A stretch of 48,253 nt of DNA, taken from positions 1 to 48,253 of the forward strand of contig JAEYVF010000065.1 of NCBI GenBank assembly GCA_023432005.1, given 5' to 3'. Position 1 is the stretch's first letter; the number at the start of each line of letters is the position of its first letter. Positions 1 through 9,284 of the stretch are shown piece by piece. The notes under the pieces were generated by a model. The model was not told where the DNA came from. It did not search any database and was given only the letters and a program-made list of their open reading frames with translations. This stretch comes from Actinomycetes bacterium (GTDB lineage: Bacteria; Actinomycetota; Actinomycetes; Actinomycetales; Microbacteriaceae). Both the position numbers and the translations under genes were made by a program.

Positions 1-1622
1 CGCCCGAGCCGCCCGCCGGCCCGCTCGCCGAGGTCGCGGTCGACGCCATCCGCGCGGGCTACGCCTTCGACGCCCCCGCGATCGAGGTGGGAGCGCTCGT
101 CAACGGCGAGGCCCGCGCCGACGTTCCCGTGCGCATCCCCCTCTCGATGGTCAACCGCCACGGTCTCGTCGCGGGCGCGACGGGAACCGGCAAGACCAAG
201 ACCCTGCAGGTGCTCGCCGAGCAGCTGAGCGCGGCCGGCGTGCCCGTCTTCGCGGCCGACATCAAGGGAGACCTCTCCGGCATCGCCTCCCCCGGCGCCG
301 CGAACGAGAAACTCCTCGCCCGCACGCGCGCGCTCGGGCAGGAGTGGGTCGCGCATCCCTCTCCCACGACTCTCTACGCCCTCGGCGGCGACGGCATCGG
401 CGTGCCCATCCGGGCGAGCGTCGAGGGCTTCGGCGCCGTCATGCTCAGCAAGGTGCTGGGCCTCAACCAGACGCAGGAGTCGAGTCTCGGGCTCGTGTTC
501 CACTACGCGAAGCAGAACCAGCTTCCCCTCATCACGCTCGAGGACCTGCGTGCCGTGCTGCAGCATCTCACGAGCGCCGAGGGCAAGGCCGAGCTCGAGA
601 GCCTCGGCGGCCTCTCCAAGGCCACCGCCGGCGTCATCCTGCGCGAGCTCATCGCCTTCGCCGAGCAGGGCGCCGATGTGTTCTTCGGGCTTCCGCAGAT
701 CGACACGGCGGACTTCTTCCGCACCGAGCTCGGCCCGGATGGCGTCACGCGCGGTGTCGTGAGCCTCCTCGAGGTGCGCAGCCAGCTGGGCCGGCCAGAG
801 CTCTTCTCGACGTTCCTCATGTGGCTGCTCACGGAGCTCTACACCTCGCTCCCCGAGGTCGGCGACGTCGACAAGCCCAAGCTCGTGTTCTTCTTCGACG
901 AGGCTCACCTGCTGTTCCGCGACGCGAGCGAGGACTTCCTCGCGATCGTCACGCAGACGGTGCGCCTCATCCGCTCGCGCGGGGTCGGCATCTTCTTCGT
1001 GACCCAGACGCCGAAGGACGTGCCGAGCGACGTCCTCGCCCAGCTCGGGAGCCGCATCCAGCATCAGCTGCGCGCCCACACGCCTGACGACGCCAAGGCT
1101 CTCAAGGCGACGATCTCGACGTACCCGAACTCGCCCTACGAGCTCGGCGAGGTGCTCACGACGCTCGCGATCGGCGAGGCGATCGTGACGGTCATGAACG
1201 AGAAGGGTGCGCCGACGCCGGTCGCCTGGACGCGACTGCGCGCGCCCGAGGGCTCGATGGACCCGACGCCGGATGCGACCCTGCAGGCGGCCGTCGCCGC
1301 GTCGCCGCTCTCGGCGAAGTACGCCGCGTCGACGGCGACCGAGGGCGCCGCCGCGATCCTGTCGGCCCGGGCGCAGGCGGCGGCCCCGGCTTCCGCCCAG
1401 GCCGCGTCGGGCTCCGGCACGACGGCGGGTGCTACCCTCACCCCGGCGCAGCAGCGCAAGCAGGCCGAGGCCGAGGCGCGCGCCGAGCGGAAGGCCAAGG
1501 AGGCGGCGGAGCGCGAGGCGCGCGAGAAGCGCCGCCAGGCCGATCGCATCCAGAAGGAAGTGGTCTCGGGCGGGATGAGGATCGCCCGCGACGTGCTCAA
1601 GAACCTCTTCAAGGGACGATGA
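1..1622 (+). CDS. HerA-like ATPase, DUF853 family (5' end outside window)
   Basis: The reading frame is open to the left edge, so the N-terminus is missing and about 539 codons are visible. Walker A is GATGTGKTK (near nt 174-200) and Walker B is LVFFFDEAH (near nt 883-909). The segment between them has the DUF853 signature (DIKGDLSGI shortly after Walker A, VTQTPKDVP after Walker B), a HerA/FtsK-superfamily ATPase group. These are cytoplasmic proteins whose role in bacteria is unsettled; DNA translocation is inferred from the fold. The last ~100 residues are Ala/Glu/Arg-rich and probably form a charged coiled coil. A GTG at 87 could be mistaken for the start, but conserved-looking family sequence continues upstream. 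The stop overlaps the next start (ATGA), so the two genes are probably co-translated. Confidence 0.88.
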   Translation, partial: PEPPAGPLAEVAVDAIRAGYAFDAPAIEVGALVNGEARADVPVRIPLSMVNRHGLVAGATGTGKTKTLQVLAEQLSAAGVPVFAADIKGDLSGIASPGAANEKLLARTRALGQEWVAHPSPTTLYALGGDGIGVPIRASVEGFGAVMLSKVLGLNQTQESSLGLVFHYAKQNQLPLITLEDLRAVLQHLTSAEGKAELESLGGLSKATAGVILRELIAFAEQGADVFFGLPQIDTADFFRTELGPDGVTRGVVSLLEVRSQLGRPELFSTFLMWLLTELYTSLPEVGDVDKPKLVFFFDEAHLLFRDASEDFLAIVTQTVRLIRSRGVGIFFVTQTPKDVPSDVLAQLGSRIQHQLRAHTPDDAKALKATISTYPNSPYELGEVLTTLAIGEAIVTVMNEKGAPTPVAWTRLRAPEGSMDPTPDATLQAAVAASPLSAKYAASTATEGAAAILSARAQAAAPASAQAASGSGTTAGATLTPAQQRKQAEAEARAERKAKEAAEREAREKRRQADRIQKEVVSGGMRIARDVLKNLFKGR

Positions 1623-3067
1623 CCCACCCCGACGACCCGAGCATCACGGCCGACGAGCCCACCGAGGTCCTCACGCGCGCCACGACGTCCCCGCCCGACC
1701 GGGAGCAGGAGCTGCGGCGCCCGCGCGACAACCGCGGCCGCCCGCCGAAGCTGCGCCTCACGAAGAGGGGGCGCGTGCTGCTCATCGTCGGCATCGCGGC
1801 GGCGGTCGTGATCGCTCTCGTCGCGAGCCTGCTCGTCGCGAACGCGATCGGCGGGCAGAGCGCGGCCGCCGAGCTCGACGACGCCCGCACGGCGGCGGCC
1901 GAGGCCGAGCGCGGTCTCGACACCGCGACGACGGCGGCCGACGACGCTGTGGCGGACCTCACCGCCCTCATCGCAACGGCGGATGGCGGGCTCGCGATCA
2001 CGGGGGCGGGACTCGACGAGGCGGCCCGTCCCTTCCTCGTCGATGCGCGCGATACCGCCGAGCTCGCCGCCACGGCCGACGCCGAGCCCGCGGGGCTCGT
2101 GGAGGTGCCGGATGCCGCCGTCGACCCCGCGCGCGACGATCGCGCGAACGCCGAGGCCTTCCGCGCCCGCGCCGACGCGCTCGAGGCGAACACGGCATCC
2201 GAGACCGAGCGGGCGGAGCGCGTCGAGGCCGCCGCGGCCGCGCTCCGATCCGCGATGACCGCGTACCTCTCGAGCACAGCGGTCGTCGGCGCGGCCGTGC
2301 TCGCGGACCGCGGCGACGCGGCCGATGACGTCAAGGCCGCGCTCCAGGCGCAGCTCGATGCCCTCGTCGGCACCGAGCCCGACGCGTTCGCCGACGCTCT
2401 CGCCGCCTACCGCGCAGCGATCGACCAGGTCATCGCCTCGTCCGAGCAGGTGCGCGCCCCCACCCCGGGAGGTTCCGGCGTGCGCATCACCGACCCCTCA
2501 TCCGTCACCGCCGTCGTCAACAAGCGCCGCGGCCTGCCCGGCGACTACGTGCCCCCGGATCTCGTCATGCCCTCGGGGGTGCCGAACAACAACGGCCAGC
2601 CGGTGCGTCAGGTGCTCGTGCCGGATCTGCTCGCGATGCAGGCCGCGATGGCGGCCGAGGGCATGACGCTGCGCATCGGGAGCGCGTACCGCAGCTTCGA
2701 CGACCAGCGCAGCATCTACAACCGCTACGTCGCCAAGGACGGCGCCGCCGTCGCCGACACCTACTCGGCGCGGCCCGGCAACTCCGAGCACCAGACGGGG
2801 CTCGCGCTCGACCTCGACGACGGGACGGGCTGCAATCTCAGCGAGTGCTTCCGCGACCGGCCAGGGGGCCAGTGGCTTGCGGCGAACTCGTGGAAGTACG
2901 GCTTCATCCTGCGCTACGGCGAGGGCTGGCAGTCGATCGTCGGCTACAAGTTCGAACCGTGGCACTACCGCTACGTCGGCGTCGCCGTGTCGACGGACAT
3001 GCACGACAAGGGCATCAAAACGCTCGAGGAGTACTACGGACTCCCCGCGGCGCCCGACTACGGCTGA
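1619..3067 (+). CDS. Membrane-anchored M15-family D,D-carboxypeptidase (VanY-like)
   Basis: 482 residues. A charged cytoplasmic N-terminus is followed by one membrane segment (about residues 53-77, VLLIVGIAAAVVIALVAS), so the catalytic part should lie outside the cell. Residues ~80-280 are Ala/Asp/Glu-rich and helical, probably a spacer along the wall. The C-terminal ~180 residues are an M15B/VanY peptidase domain: AYRSFDDQ, the zinc-binding SEHQTGLALD (His and Asp ligands) and EPWHYRY (third ligand His). The family trims D-Ala-D-Ala from peptidoglycan stem peptides. The start ATG overlaps the upstream stop, giving translational coupling to the HerA-like gene. Whether it matures peptidoglycan or acts on precursors cannot be told from sequence. 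Confidence 0.9.
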   Translation: MTHPDDPSITADEPTEVLTRATTSPPDREQELRRPRDNRGRPPKLRLTKRGRVLLIVGIAAAVVIALVASLLVANAIGGQSAAAELDDARTAAAEAERGLDTATTAADDAVADLTALIATADGGLAITGAGLDEAARPFLVDARDTAELAATADAEPAGLVEVPDAAVDPARDDRANAEAFRARADALEANTASETERAERVEAAAAALRSAMTAYLSSTAVVGAAVLADRGDAADDVKAALQAQLDALVGTEPDAFADALAAYRAAIDQVIASSEQVRAPTPGGSGVRITDPSSVTAVVNKRRGLPGDYVPPDLVMPSGVPNNNGQPVRQVLVPDLLAMQAAMAAEGMTLRIGSAYRSFDDQRSIYNRYVAKDGAAVADTYSARPGNSEHQTGLALDLDDGTGCNLSECFRDRPGGQWLAANSWKYGFILRYGEGWQSIVGYKFEPWHYRYVGVAVSTDMHDKGIKTLEEYYGLPAAPDYG

Positions 3068-3145
3068 TCCACCGCCGCTCTGCACGGCGACCCTCGTTCG
3101 GGTGTCGTCGCGGCGGCTGCGCGTGCTGCTAATTTGCATACTGTC

Positions 3146-5311
3146 ATGAATGTATTCAAACGAACGCTCGGCGGCGGCGCCGTTCTCGCCGCGCTCGCCC
3201 TCTCCCTCACGACCGTGACCGCTCCCGTCGCCGCGGCACCCGCGGCACCGCTCCCCCACTTCGTGCAGGTCGAGACGAGCTACTACTTCAGCGCGGCGCT
3301 CACCGCCGACGGCGATGTCTACACCTGGGGCAACGGCTACGACGGGCAGCTCGGCCTCGGGGCGGGCCACGTCGGGGCGGCCTACCCGACGCGGGTGGAC
3401 TTCCCGGGGCTGCCGACGGGCGACCGGATCGTCGAGCTCGCGCTCGGCGGTGAGCACGTGCTCGCGCGCGCCGAGAGCGGGGAGCTGTGGGCGTGGGGTG
3501 ACAGCGCCTACGGGCAGCTCGGGATCGCCGGCATCACGCTCGACGCGTGGACCCCCGAGCCGATCGGCATGGGCGGTCACCTCGCCGCCGGCGAGGAGGT
3601 CGTCGCCATCGCAGCCGGTTCGTCGCACAGCCTCGCCGTGACCGACGCCGGTCGCGTCTTCGGCTGGGGTGACAACACCTGGGGGCAGGCGGTCTACACC
3701 TCGACGGCGCCGACGATCGAGACACCCCAGCTCTTCGCGGCCGTCGGCAGCATCTTCGCCGCCGCGGGCGTCCGCCCCACGCTGCTCGCGGCATCCGGGG
3801 CCTCCTCCTACGCCGCGGGGGCGGATGGATCGGCGTTCGCCTGGGGCTACAACGGCAACGGGCGGCTCGGCATCGGCACGGCCTCCTTCGGCCCGGGCGT
3901 CGGGTCCATCAACCTCGGCCCGGCCCCGCGCGCGGATGTCATCGCGCTCGACGCGGGGTACGCCCACGGCATCGCGGCGCTCGCCGACGGGAGCGTGTGG
4001 GCGTGGGGGGATCTCGAGACGCAGGCGAACACGCCCGTGCGCGTCACCGGCATCCCCGCGACGTCGCCCGTCGCCGCCGTCGCGGCGGGCGACGACGTCT
4101 CGTACGTGCTCCTCGCGGACGGCAGGCTCTACTCCTGGGGCGGCAACGGCCCGAACGGCGAAGGAGCCCTCGGCATCGGCGCGTCCGGCGATGTGCGGGC
4201 CGGCGCCCCGACCGAGGTGACGTCGTGGCCCGCCGTGCGCGGCGGCGCGCGCATCACCGACATCGCGGCCGGCAACTACTACACCGCGGGCGCGGTCTCC
4301 GAGACCGGGGGCGTGTACATGTGGGGCGACTACTGGGCGCGCGGCGACGGCGCGTGGGATGCCGCGACGAGCCCCGTGAACATCAGTCTCGGATCGGTCC
4401 CGGCGGGGACTGTGTCCTACGAGAGCATGCCCCCGCTCCTCGGCGAGACGGCGACCGCCGTGGCGGACGGATGGCCGTCGAACGCGACGCTCTCCTACCG
4501 CTGGGACATCGGCGGGGTGCACGCCGTGACCGCCCCGAGCTACCAGCCCACGATCGGAGAGGGGCTCCCGCTCACGGTGACCGTCACGGCGACGGCCGAG
4601 AACTGGTCGCCGACCACGATCACCTCGGATGGCGGCATCCTCGGCACGCGGCCGGTGATCGGGACGATCGCCCTGCCGGATGCCGAGGCGGGCCAGTCGT
4701 ACCTCGAGCTCCTCTGGGTGACGGGCAGCACGCCCATCGTCGTCGAGCTCGTCGAGGGCGAGCTGCCGGACGGCATCGGCCTCACGAGCTACGGGCTGTT
4801 CGCGGGCCGCACGGAGGTGGCGGGCGAGTACAGCTTCCGGGTCGCGGCCTCCAGCGACTACGGCACGACCTACGCGGACTACACGATCGTCGTGAACCCG
4901 GGCCCGACCTACGGCATCGACCTCTCGGCCTCGGCGACGACCGTGCCCCAAGGCGGGTCGATCACCTTCTCCGTCCGCGGACGGGACGCGTACGGCAACC
5001 CGACGGGCGACCTCACGGATGATGTGACGCTCACCTCGGACGTCACCACGGACGTCATCGTGGGCGAGACGGTGACCTTCCCGCACGCGAGCCCCCACAC
5101 GCTCACCGCCGAGTACGACCAGATGATCGCGCAGCTCGTCATCGAGGTCGTCCCGGCGGCATCGGGCGGGGGCGGCGCGGGGCCGACGGCGGACGACGCG
5201 ATCGCCTCGACCGGCGCCGACGACGGGCTCGCGCTCGTCGCCGTGGCGGCCGTCGCGGTTCTCGGGCTGGGGGTCGCGCTCGTCATCCGCAGGCGTTCGC
5301 TGCGCGGCTGA
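3146..5311 (+). CDS. Secreted RCC1-repeat protein with C-terminal wall-sorting-like tail
   Basis: 721 residues from ATG 3146. An in-frame TTG at 3134 is possible, but the ATG gives a standard signal peptide (MNVFKRTLGGG, hydrophobic core, APVAAAPAAP). Residues ~40-420 hold about seven RCC1-type repeats with WG..N..GQLG cores (YTWGNGYDGQLGLG, WAWGDSAYGQLGIA, FAWGYNGNGRLGIG), which fold as a beta-propeller. The following ~270 residues look like Ig-like/cadherin-like beta domains. The C-terminus is IASTG, a hydrophobic segment, then RRRSLRG, which resembles a sortase substrate with a non-canonical motif. Ligand or partner is unknown. It follows the peptidase after 78 bases and may have its own promoter. 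Confidence 0.85.
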   Translation: MNVFKRTLGGGAVLAALALSLTTVTAPVAAAPAAPLPHFVQVETSYYFSAALTADGDVYTWGNGYDGQLGLGAGHVGAAYPTRVDFPGLPTGDRIVELALGGEHVLARAESGELWAWGDSAYGQLGIAGITLDAWTPEPIGMGGHLAAGEEVVAIAAGSSHSLAVTDAGRVFGWGDNTWGQAVYTSTAPTIETPQLFAAVGSIFAAAGVRPTLLAASGASSYAAGADGSAFAWGYNGNGRLGIGTASFGPGVGSINLGPAPRADVIALDAGYAHGIAALADGSVWAWGDLETQANTPVRVTGIPATSPVAAVAAGDDVSYVLLADGRLYSWGGNGPNGEGALGIGASGDVRAGAPTEVTSWPAVRGGARITDIAAGNYYTAGAVSETGGVYMWGDYWARGDGAWDAATSPVNISLGSVPAGTVSYESMPPLLGETATAVADGWPSNATLSYRWDIGGVHAVTAPSYQPTIGEGLPLTVTVTATAENWSPTTITSDGGILGTRPVIGTIALPDAEAGQSYLELLWVTGSTPIVVELVEGELPDGIGLTSYGLFAGRTEVAGEYSFRVAASSDYGTTYADYTIVVNPGPTYGIDLSASATTVPQGGSITFSVRGRDAYGNPTGDLTDDVTLTSDVTTDVIVGETVTFPHASPHTLTAEYDQMIAQLVIEVVPAASGGGGAGPTADDAIASTGADDGLALVAVAAVAVLGLGVALVIRRRSLRG

Positions 5312-5320
5312 CGCGGCCCG

Positions 5321-5935
5321 TCAGGGGGCGAGCAGCCGCACGAGCGAGTCGACGACGCCGTCCGCGACCGCGCCGTACAGGCGGTGGTGCAGCTCGACGC
5401 CCTCGACGTGCGCGAAGATGACGCCCGCGAGCTCGTCGTGCGAGCGGTCGCGGCGGATCATGCCGCGCGCGTCGAGCGCCGAGACGAACTCCCGCAGCTC
5501 GACGAGCCATCCGGGATACAGCTCCGCGAGCTCGGACGCATACGGGCCGGTTCCCTGGATCGACTGCACGAACTCCACGATGAGCGCGAGCCAGAGAGCG
5601 GTGCCGCCGTCCGCGCGCATGGCGAGAGCCATGATCGCGGCGCGGAGCACGTCCTCGAGGGTGGCGTTCGCCGGGTCGTTCGCGACCGTCCACCACTCGT
5701 CCCGCGCGGCCGCGCGGTGGCGGAGCACGGCGAGGAAGAAGGCCTCCTTGCCGGCGAAGTGGAAGTAGAACGCGCCACGCGTCAGCTCACTGTCGCGCAC
5801 GATGTCCTCGACCGTCGTGGCCGCGTAGCCCTTCACCGGGAAGCGCTCGACCCCGAGCTCGAGGAGCGCGCGGCGCGTCGCCTCACGACGCAGCTCGAAC
5901 TTCGTCGGCGCGTCGCGGTCGCGTGCAGCCATCAT
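5321..5935 (-). CDS. TetR/AcrR-family transcriptional regulator
   Basis: 204 residues. The N-terminal ~60 residues carry the TetR helix-turn-helix with the typical GYAATTVEDIV and TRGAFYFHFAGKEAF patterns, the latter being the recognition-helix region. The C-terminal all-helical domain is the ligand-binding and dimerisation part; its ligand cannot be inferred. Two adjacent ATG codons (5935 and 5932) could each start translation. The gene is on the minus strand just downstream of the AraC-type regulator (5966-6868), with 30 bases between them, so they may share a transcript. No obvious efflux pump or enzyme gene lies alongside to suggest the target. Confidence 0.9.
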   Translation of the reverse strand: MMAARDRDAPTKFELRREATRRALLELGVERFPVKGYAATTVEDIVRDSELTRGAFYFHFAGKEAFFLAVLRHRAAARDEWWTVANDPANATLEDVLRAAIMALAMRADGGTALWLALIVEFVQSIQGTGPYASELAELYPGWLVELREFVSALDARGMIRRDRSHDELAGVIFAHVEGVELHHRLYGAVADGVVDSLVRLLAP

Positions 5936-5965
5936 GCGTCCACTGTACGGCGGCGGTCGCGAGCC

Positions 5966-6868
5966 TCACGCCGACGCCGGCTCCCGCAGATCGGAGCGCG
6001 CGCCATCGCGCTCGACCGGGAACCACAGCTCGCACGTCGCGACGCTGAAGTCGTCGGAGCGCTCGAGCACGGCGACGATCGACGGCCCCGGCCGCAGGCG
6101 CCACGGGTTCGAGGGGAACCACTCCGTCGCGGATGCCGCATAGGCGTCCTGCAGGGCGGCGGGGTAGGCGCCCTCCACACGGAAGACGACCCACGCGCCC
6201 GCGGGGACCTCGATGACGTCGAGGTCCGCGGGGGCCGGGGAGCCGGCGCTCAGCGCGACCCCATGCAGGTAGGTGAGCTCGCTCCCCTCCGTGTAGTCGG
6301 GATCGACGTCGGCGCTCACCTGCAGGAGGCCCGCGGGGTCGGTGTCGCTCAGCGCCTTGAGACGGGCGTGCTCCTGCGGCGGCAGGGACGTGAGGAGCTC
6401 CTGGATGCGCGGATTGGCTCCGCGGTGCACGAGCGGCACCCGGGCGCTGTGCCCGGCGAGCCGGAAGGAGGGGCGGTCGACGATACGTGCGTGCATGGGG
6501 GTGTTCCCTTCGACGGTCAGGCGGAACCTGAGCTGTGGTTGCGTGCGAAGGGGGCCGCCGTGCTCGCGCACGTCCGCGACGCGTGCGCCGTGGACGGCCA
6601 GGAACGCGCGCGCGAACGCCTCGGTCGAGCCGTAGCCGAAGCGCACCGCGATGCCGAGCAGCTCCTCGCCGTCGATGACGTGCGCCGCCGCGAGCGTCAT
6701 GCGGCGGCGCCGCACGTACTCCGACAGCGGCATCCCGGCGAGCGACGAGAACATCCGCCGCACGTGGTACTCGGTCGTGCCGTGCTGCGAGGCGAGCCCG
6801 GCGACGTCGAGCTCGCCGTCGAGCTGAGACTCGACGACGTCGACGAGATGATTGAGCGCGCTGATCAC
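5966..6868 (-). CDS. AraC-family regulator with GyrI-like effector domain
   Basis: 300 residues from GTG 6868, preceded by GGGAG at a good distance. The N-terminal ~105 residues are the double helix-turn-helix of AraC/XylS regulators (LAGMPLSEYVRRRRMTLAA; GYGSTEAFARAF). The C-terminal ~155 residues match the GyrI-like small-molecule-binding domain (AGHSARVPL, and EVPAGAWVVFRVEGAYP near the end). This domain order is that of the Rob/SoxS-like multidrug-responsive activators, which bind hydrophobic or cationic ligands. Ligand and regulon are unknown here. The TetR gene follows on the same strand. Confidence 0.88.
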   Translation of the reverse strand: MISALNHLVDVVESQLDGELDVAGLASQHGTTEYHVRRMFSSLAGMPLSEYVRRRRMTLAAAHVIDGEELLGIAVRFGYGSTEAFARAFLAVHGARVADVREHGGPLRTQPQLRFRLTVEGNTPMHARIVDRPSFRLAGHSARVPLVHRGANPRIQELLTSLPPQEHARLKALSDTDPAGLLQVSADVDPDYTEGSELTYLHGVALSAGSPAPADLDVIEVPAGAWVVFRVEGAYPAALQDAYAASATEWFPSNPWRLRPGPSIVAVLERSDDFSVATCELWFPVERDGARSDLREPASA

Positions 6869-6971
6869 GGTGACTCCCTTCCCCCTCGACGATGCCGTGC
6901 GGTGGCGCGCGCGGCCCGATGATCGCGGACCGATGCGGTCGCCCCGCGCAGACTACGCCGCCCGCGCCGAA

Positions 6972-7007
6972 CCGCAGGCGTCCCGTGGTGGTGAGGGACG
7001 CCTGCGG
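6972..7007 (-). terminator. Strong hairpin downstream of the protease gene
   Basis: A 13-bp perfect inverted repeat, CCGCAGGCGTCCC (6972-6984) and its complement (6995-7007), with a 10-base loop. It lies about 70 bases past the protease stop codon and upstream of the AraC gene on the same strand. There is no T tract, which is usual for high-GC actinobacteria. A terminator role is inferred from position. Confidence 0.55.
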
Positions 7008-7077
7008 CGACGGTCGAGGACGGATGCGGGGGCGTCCGGGCGGGGCCGGTCCTCGCTCGACCCTGCCCGGACGCCGG

Positions 7078-8595
7078 TCAGCCGAGCTGGAAGGTGTTGA
7101 GCATCTGGGCGAGCACCGTGTCCTTCTCGTAGTCGGAGTTGAGCTGGGCGATGAGCACGAGGGTGCCGCTGCCGCCCGAGTCCTGCGTCGCGAGCACGAG
7201 CTCGTAGGTGCCCGAGCAGTCGTACTCGTTGTAGGCGCCCGCGTAGTACCCGTCGTCGTAGGCGCCGCTCTCCGTGACGAGCGAGCACTGCGACGAGAAG
7301 TCGAACGTCGCGAGCGCGTCGGCGACCGAGAGGCTCGCCTCCGTCGCCACGAGCTGGGCACCGGAGGTCGTGAACGTCGACTGGAACCCCGCGAGGTCGC
7401 TCGAGGCCGCGACGCTGTACCAGGTGCGCCCGTCGCCGCCCGTGATGGTCGCGCCGTCGACGTCGCTCCACTCGCTCGGCACGTCCATCGTGACGGTGCC
7501 CGTGTCATCCGAGACCGTCGAGAAACCTCCGGAGGTCGCGTCGCTGTCGCCTCCCAGCACGCCGGTCTGGGTGACCTCGAGCTGCTTGCCGTTGACCTGG
7601 CCGCTCAGCAGTGCGTCCTGAGTCGGGCGGTACACCTCGACGTCGATCGTCGCGTCCGAGCCCTGCGTCTGAAGCACCTTGCAGTAGTCGGCGAGCGTGC
7701 CGTCGGTTCCGACGCTCACCCCGCCGAAGCTGTAGATGAGGTCGCCGGGCTCGACGCCCGCGACGTCCGCCGGGCCGCCCGCCTCCACGGACTGCACCCA
7801 GACACCCGCGAGCGAGCCGTCCTCGCTCATCCACGCCTTCGCGTTGATGCCGATCGACGAGATCCGCTCGCCCTTCGAGAGCTGTTCGAAGACCTCCTGC
7901 GCCACGTCGCGGTGGATCGCGAAGTTGTAGTCGAGCGAGTCGTCGCCCGCGTAGTTGACTCCCACGACGGCGCCCTGCGCGTCGACGAGCGGACCGCCCG
8001 AGTTGCCCCCGCGGATGCGCGCGTCGTGCTCGATGACGTGGCCGAGCGATGCCCATTGCGTGTCGAACGCGAAGTCGTCCTTCGACACGATGCCCCGGGT
8101 CAGGGTGAACTCCTCGGCGGCACCGAGCGGGTACCCCGCCGAGTAGACGTCGAGACCCGACTTGATCTCGCCCGCGTGCCATCCGAGGAACGGGAAGCCG
8201 TCGCCCTCGAGCTGCACGACCGCGAGGTCGAGGCACTCGGATGCGCCGAGCACCTTCACGTTGACCTCCTCGTCGGGGTCGCCCCCGATGAAGCCCGAGA
8301 GGGTTCCAGCGCCCACGACGACGTGGTTGTTGGTGATGGCGAGGCCGTCGGCGTTCACGAGGAAGCCCGATCCGATCCAGGCGACCTCCGACGAGCTCGT
8401 GGTGCCGGGCATGATGTAGGTGCCCTGGCCCTTGATGTAGACGGTGGCCGATTGCACGTCGTCGAAGCCGACCGGCGTCGCACCCGATCCGCCCGAGGGC
8501 AGGAGGCTGCAGCCGCTCAGCAGGGCGACGGATGCGGTGAGAAGCGCGAGCGCGGCGCTCGCGCGGCGCAGGGGGATGTGGCGGTGCGAGGACAT
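7078..8595 (-). CDS. DegP-like trypsin-family serine protease lipoprotein with PDZ domain
   Basis: 505 residues from ATG 8595; an in-frame upstream extension to 8676 is rejected because ATG 8595 gives a proper lipoprotein signal ending in the lipobox LLSGC. The protein should be anchored on the outer face of the membrane. The trypsin-like domain shows the His (ITNNHVVV), Asp (LDLAVVQ) and Ser (RGGNSGGPL) of the catalytic triad. A PDZ domain follows (VEPGDLIYSFGGV). The last ~170 residues are an extra beta-rich domain of unknown function. HtrA/DegP relatives degrade or sense misfolded exported proteins. It is transcribed away from the tmRNA, and a hairpin at 6972-7007 probably ends the transcript. 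Confidence 0.9.
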   Translation of the reverse strand: MSSHRHIPLRRASAALALLTASVALLSGCSLLPSGGSGATPVGFDDVQSATVYIKGQGTYIMPGTTSSSEVAWIGSGFLVNADGLAITNNHVVVGAGTLSGFIGGDPDEEVNVKVLGASECLDLAVVQLEGDGFPFLGWHAGEIKSGLDVYSAGYPLGAAEEFTLTRGIVSKDDFAFDTQWASLGHVIEHDARIRGGNSGGPLVDAQGAVVGVNYAGDDSLDYNFAIHRDVAQEVFEQLSKGERISSIGINAKAWMSEDGSLAGVWVQSVEAGGPADVAGVEPGDLIYSFGGVSVGTDGTLADYCKVLQTQGSDATIDVEVYRPTQDALLSGQVNGKQLEVTQTGVLGGDSDATSGGFSTVSDDTGTVTMDVPSEWSDVDGATITGGDGRTWYSVAASSDLAGFQSTFTTSGAQLVATEASLSVADALATFDFSSQCSLVTESGAYDDGYYAGAYNEYDCSGTYELVLATQDSGGSGTLVLIAQLNSDYEKDTVLAQMLNTFQLG

Positions 8596-8735
8596 GTGAG
8601 GACTCCATCCGGGAAGTGTCGACCGGGCGAGGACCCGGTCGGAGCACCAGTGTGGAGCCGTGGCGGTCGCCTGCACCCCGGCGACCGACCCCAGAAGTCA
8701 GGACTAGGGATGCCGGAGGTGGGCTCGGGGCCCCG

Positions 8736-9206
8736 CAGCGCGTGATGACGGCTCGACCGCCGCAGACGGTGCCTGGGCGGCGCTGGGTGGAGATGGGGGG
8801 AATTGAACCCCCGTCCATCGCTGAGAGCCTGCGCCTTCTCCGGGCGCATTCCGTGGAGACGTTCTCATCGGCTCCGACCTTTGTCACGGACACCTAGGTC
8901 GACGAGCCCAGCCCCAGTGAAAGTCCCGCGCGACCCTGGAACTCAGCCGCGCAGCAAGCCCTCTAGATGACGCCAGGGTCCGGATCGAGGGCGAGTCCGG
9001 TCTGACGGACGTTCAACTCTGCTTAGGCAGCGAGAGCGACGTCGGTGCGCTTAACGTTGGCACCTATGGTTTGCAGAGATCGTTAACGAGATAACCCTGC
9101 ATCCTCGGCCCGCTTCTCGCAGTTTCACAGGCGACGTCGAAACCGATCATCCCCATGCTCACCTCGGGAACTCATTCCCTGAGAGGTGGGCCGTCATCAC
9201 GCGCTG
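8736..9206. repeat. 17-bp inverted repeat flanking the tmRNA gene
   Basis: CAGCGCGTGATGACGGC at 8736-8752 recurs exactly as its reverse complement at 9190-9206. One copy lies ~33 bases beyond the tmRNA 3' end. The other lies ~36 bases upstream of its 5' end, inside the presumed promoter region; a TTGACA is readable on the minus strand at 9218-9213. Function is unknown. Confidence 0.6.
8785..9154 (-). ncRNA. ssrA: tmRNA (10Sa RNA), one-piece
   Basis: The minus strand starts GGGGATGATCGGTTTCGAC and ends in a T-arm (GGTTCAATTCC) and CATCTCC, which pairs with the 5' GGGGATG to form the acceptor stem. These are the diagnostic tmRNA ends. The tag frame runs from GCC at 9061 to TAA at 9023 and encodes ANVKRTDVALAA, ending in the LAA degron read by ClpXP-type proteases. 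After the discriminator A the genome reads CCC rather than CCA, so the final base probably needs 3' processing. The partner protein gene smpB lies 0.8 kb away. Together they rescue ribosomes stalled on broken mRNA. Confidence 0.96.
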
Positions 9207-9284
9207 TGGAGTTGTCAACTGCACCGGAGACCGGCGCAGCCCTTCATCATAGCCGAGGCGATGCTCGCCTGGCAGGATGAGGCG

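Noticed and set aside
2498..5098. Long open frame on the minus strand opposite the RCC1-repeat gene
   Set aside because: Antisense shadow with no recognisable domain, and a clear gene is on the other strand.
8785..9154. tmRNA as the integration site of the mobile element
   Set aside because: The element's ends and att cores lie at 19448 and 28277; no integrase or duplicated ssrA 3' end is found near the tmRNA.
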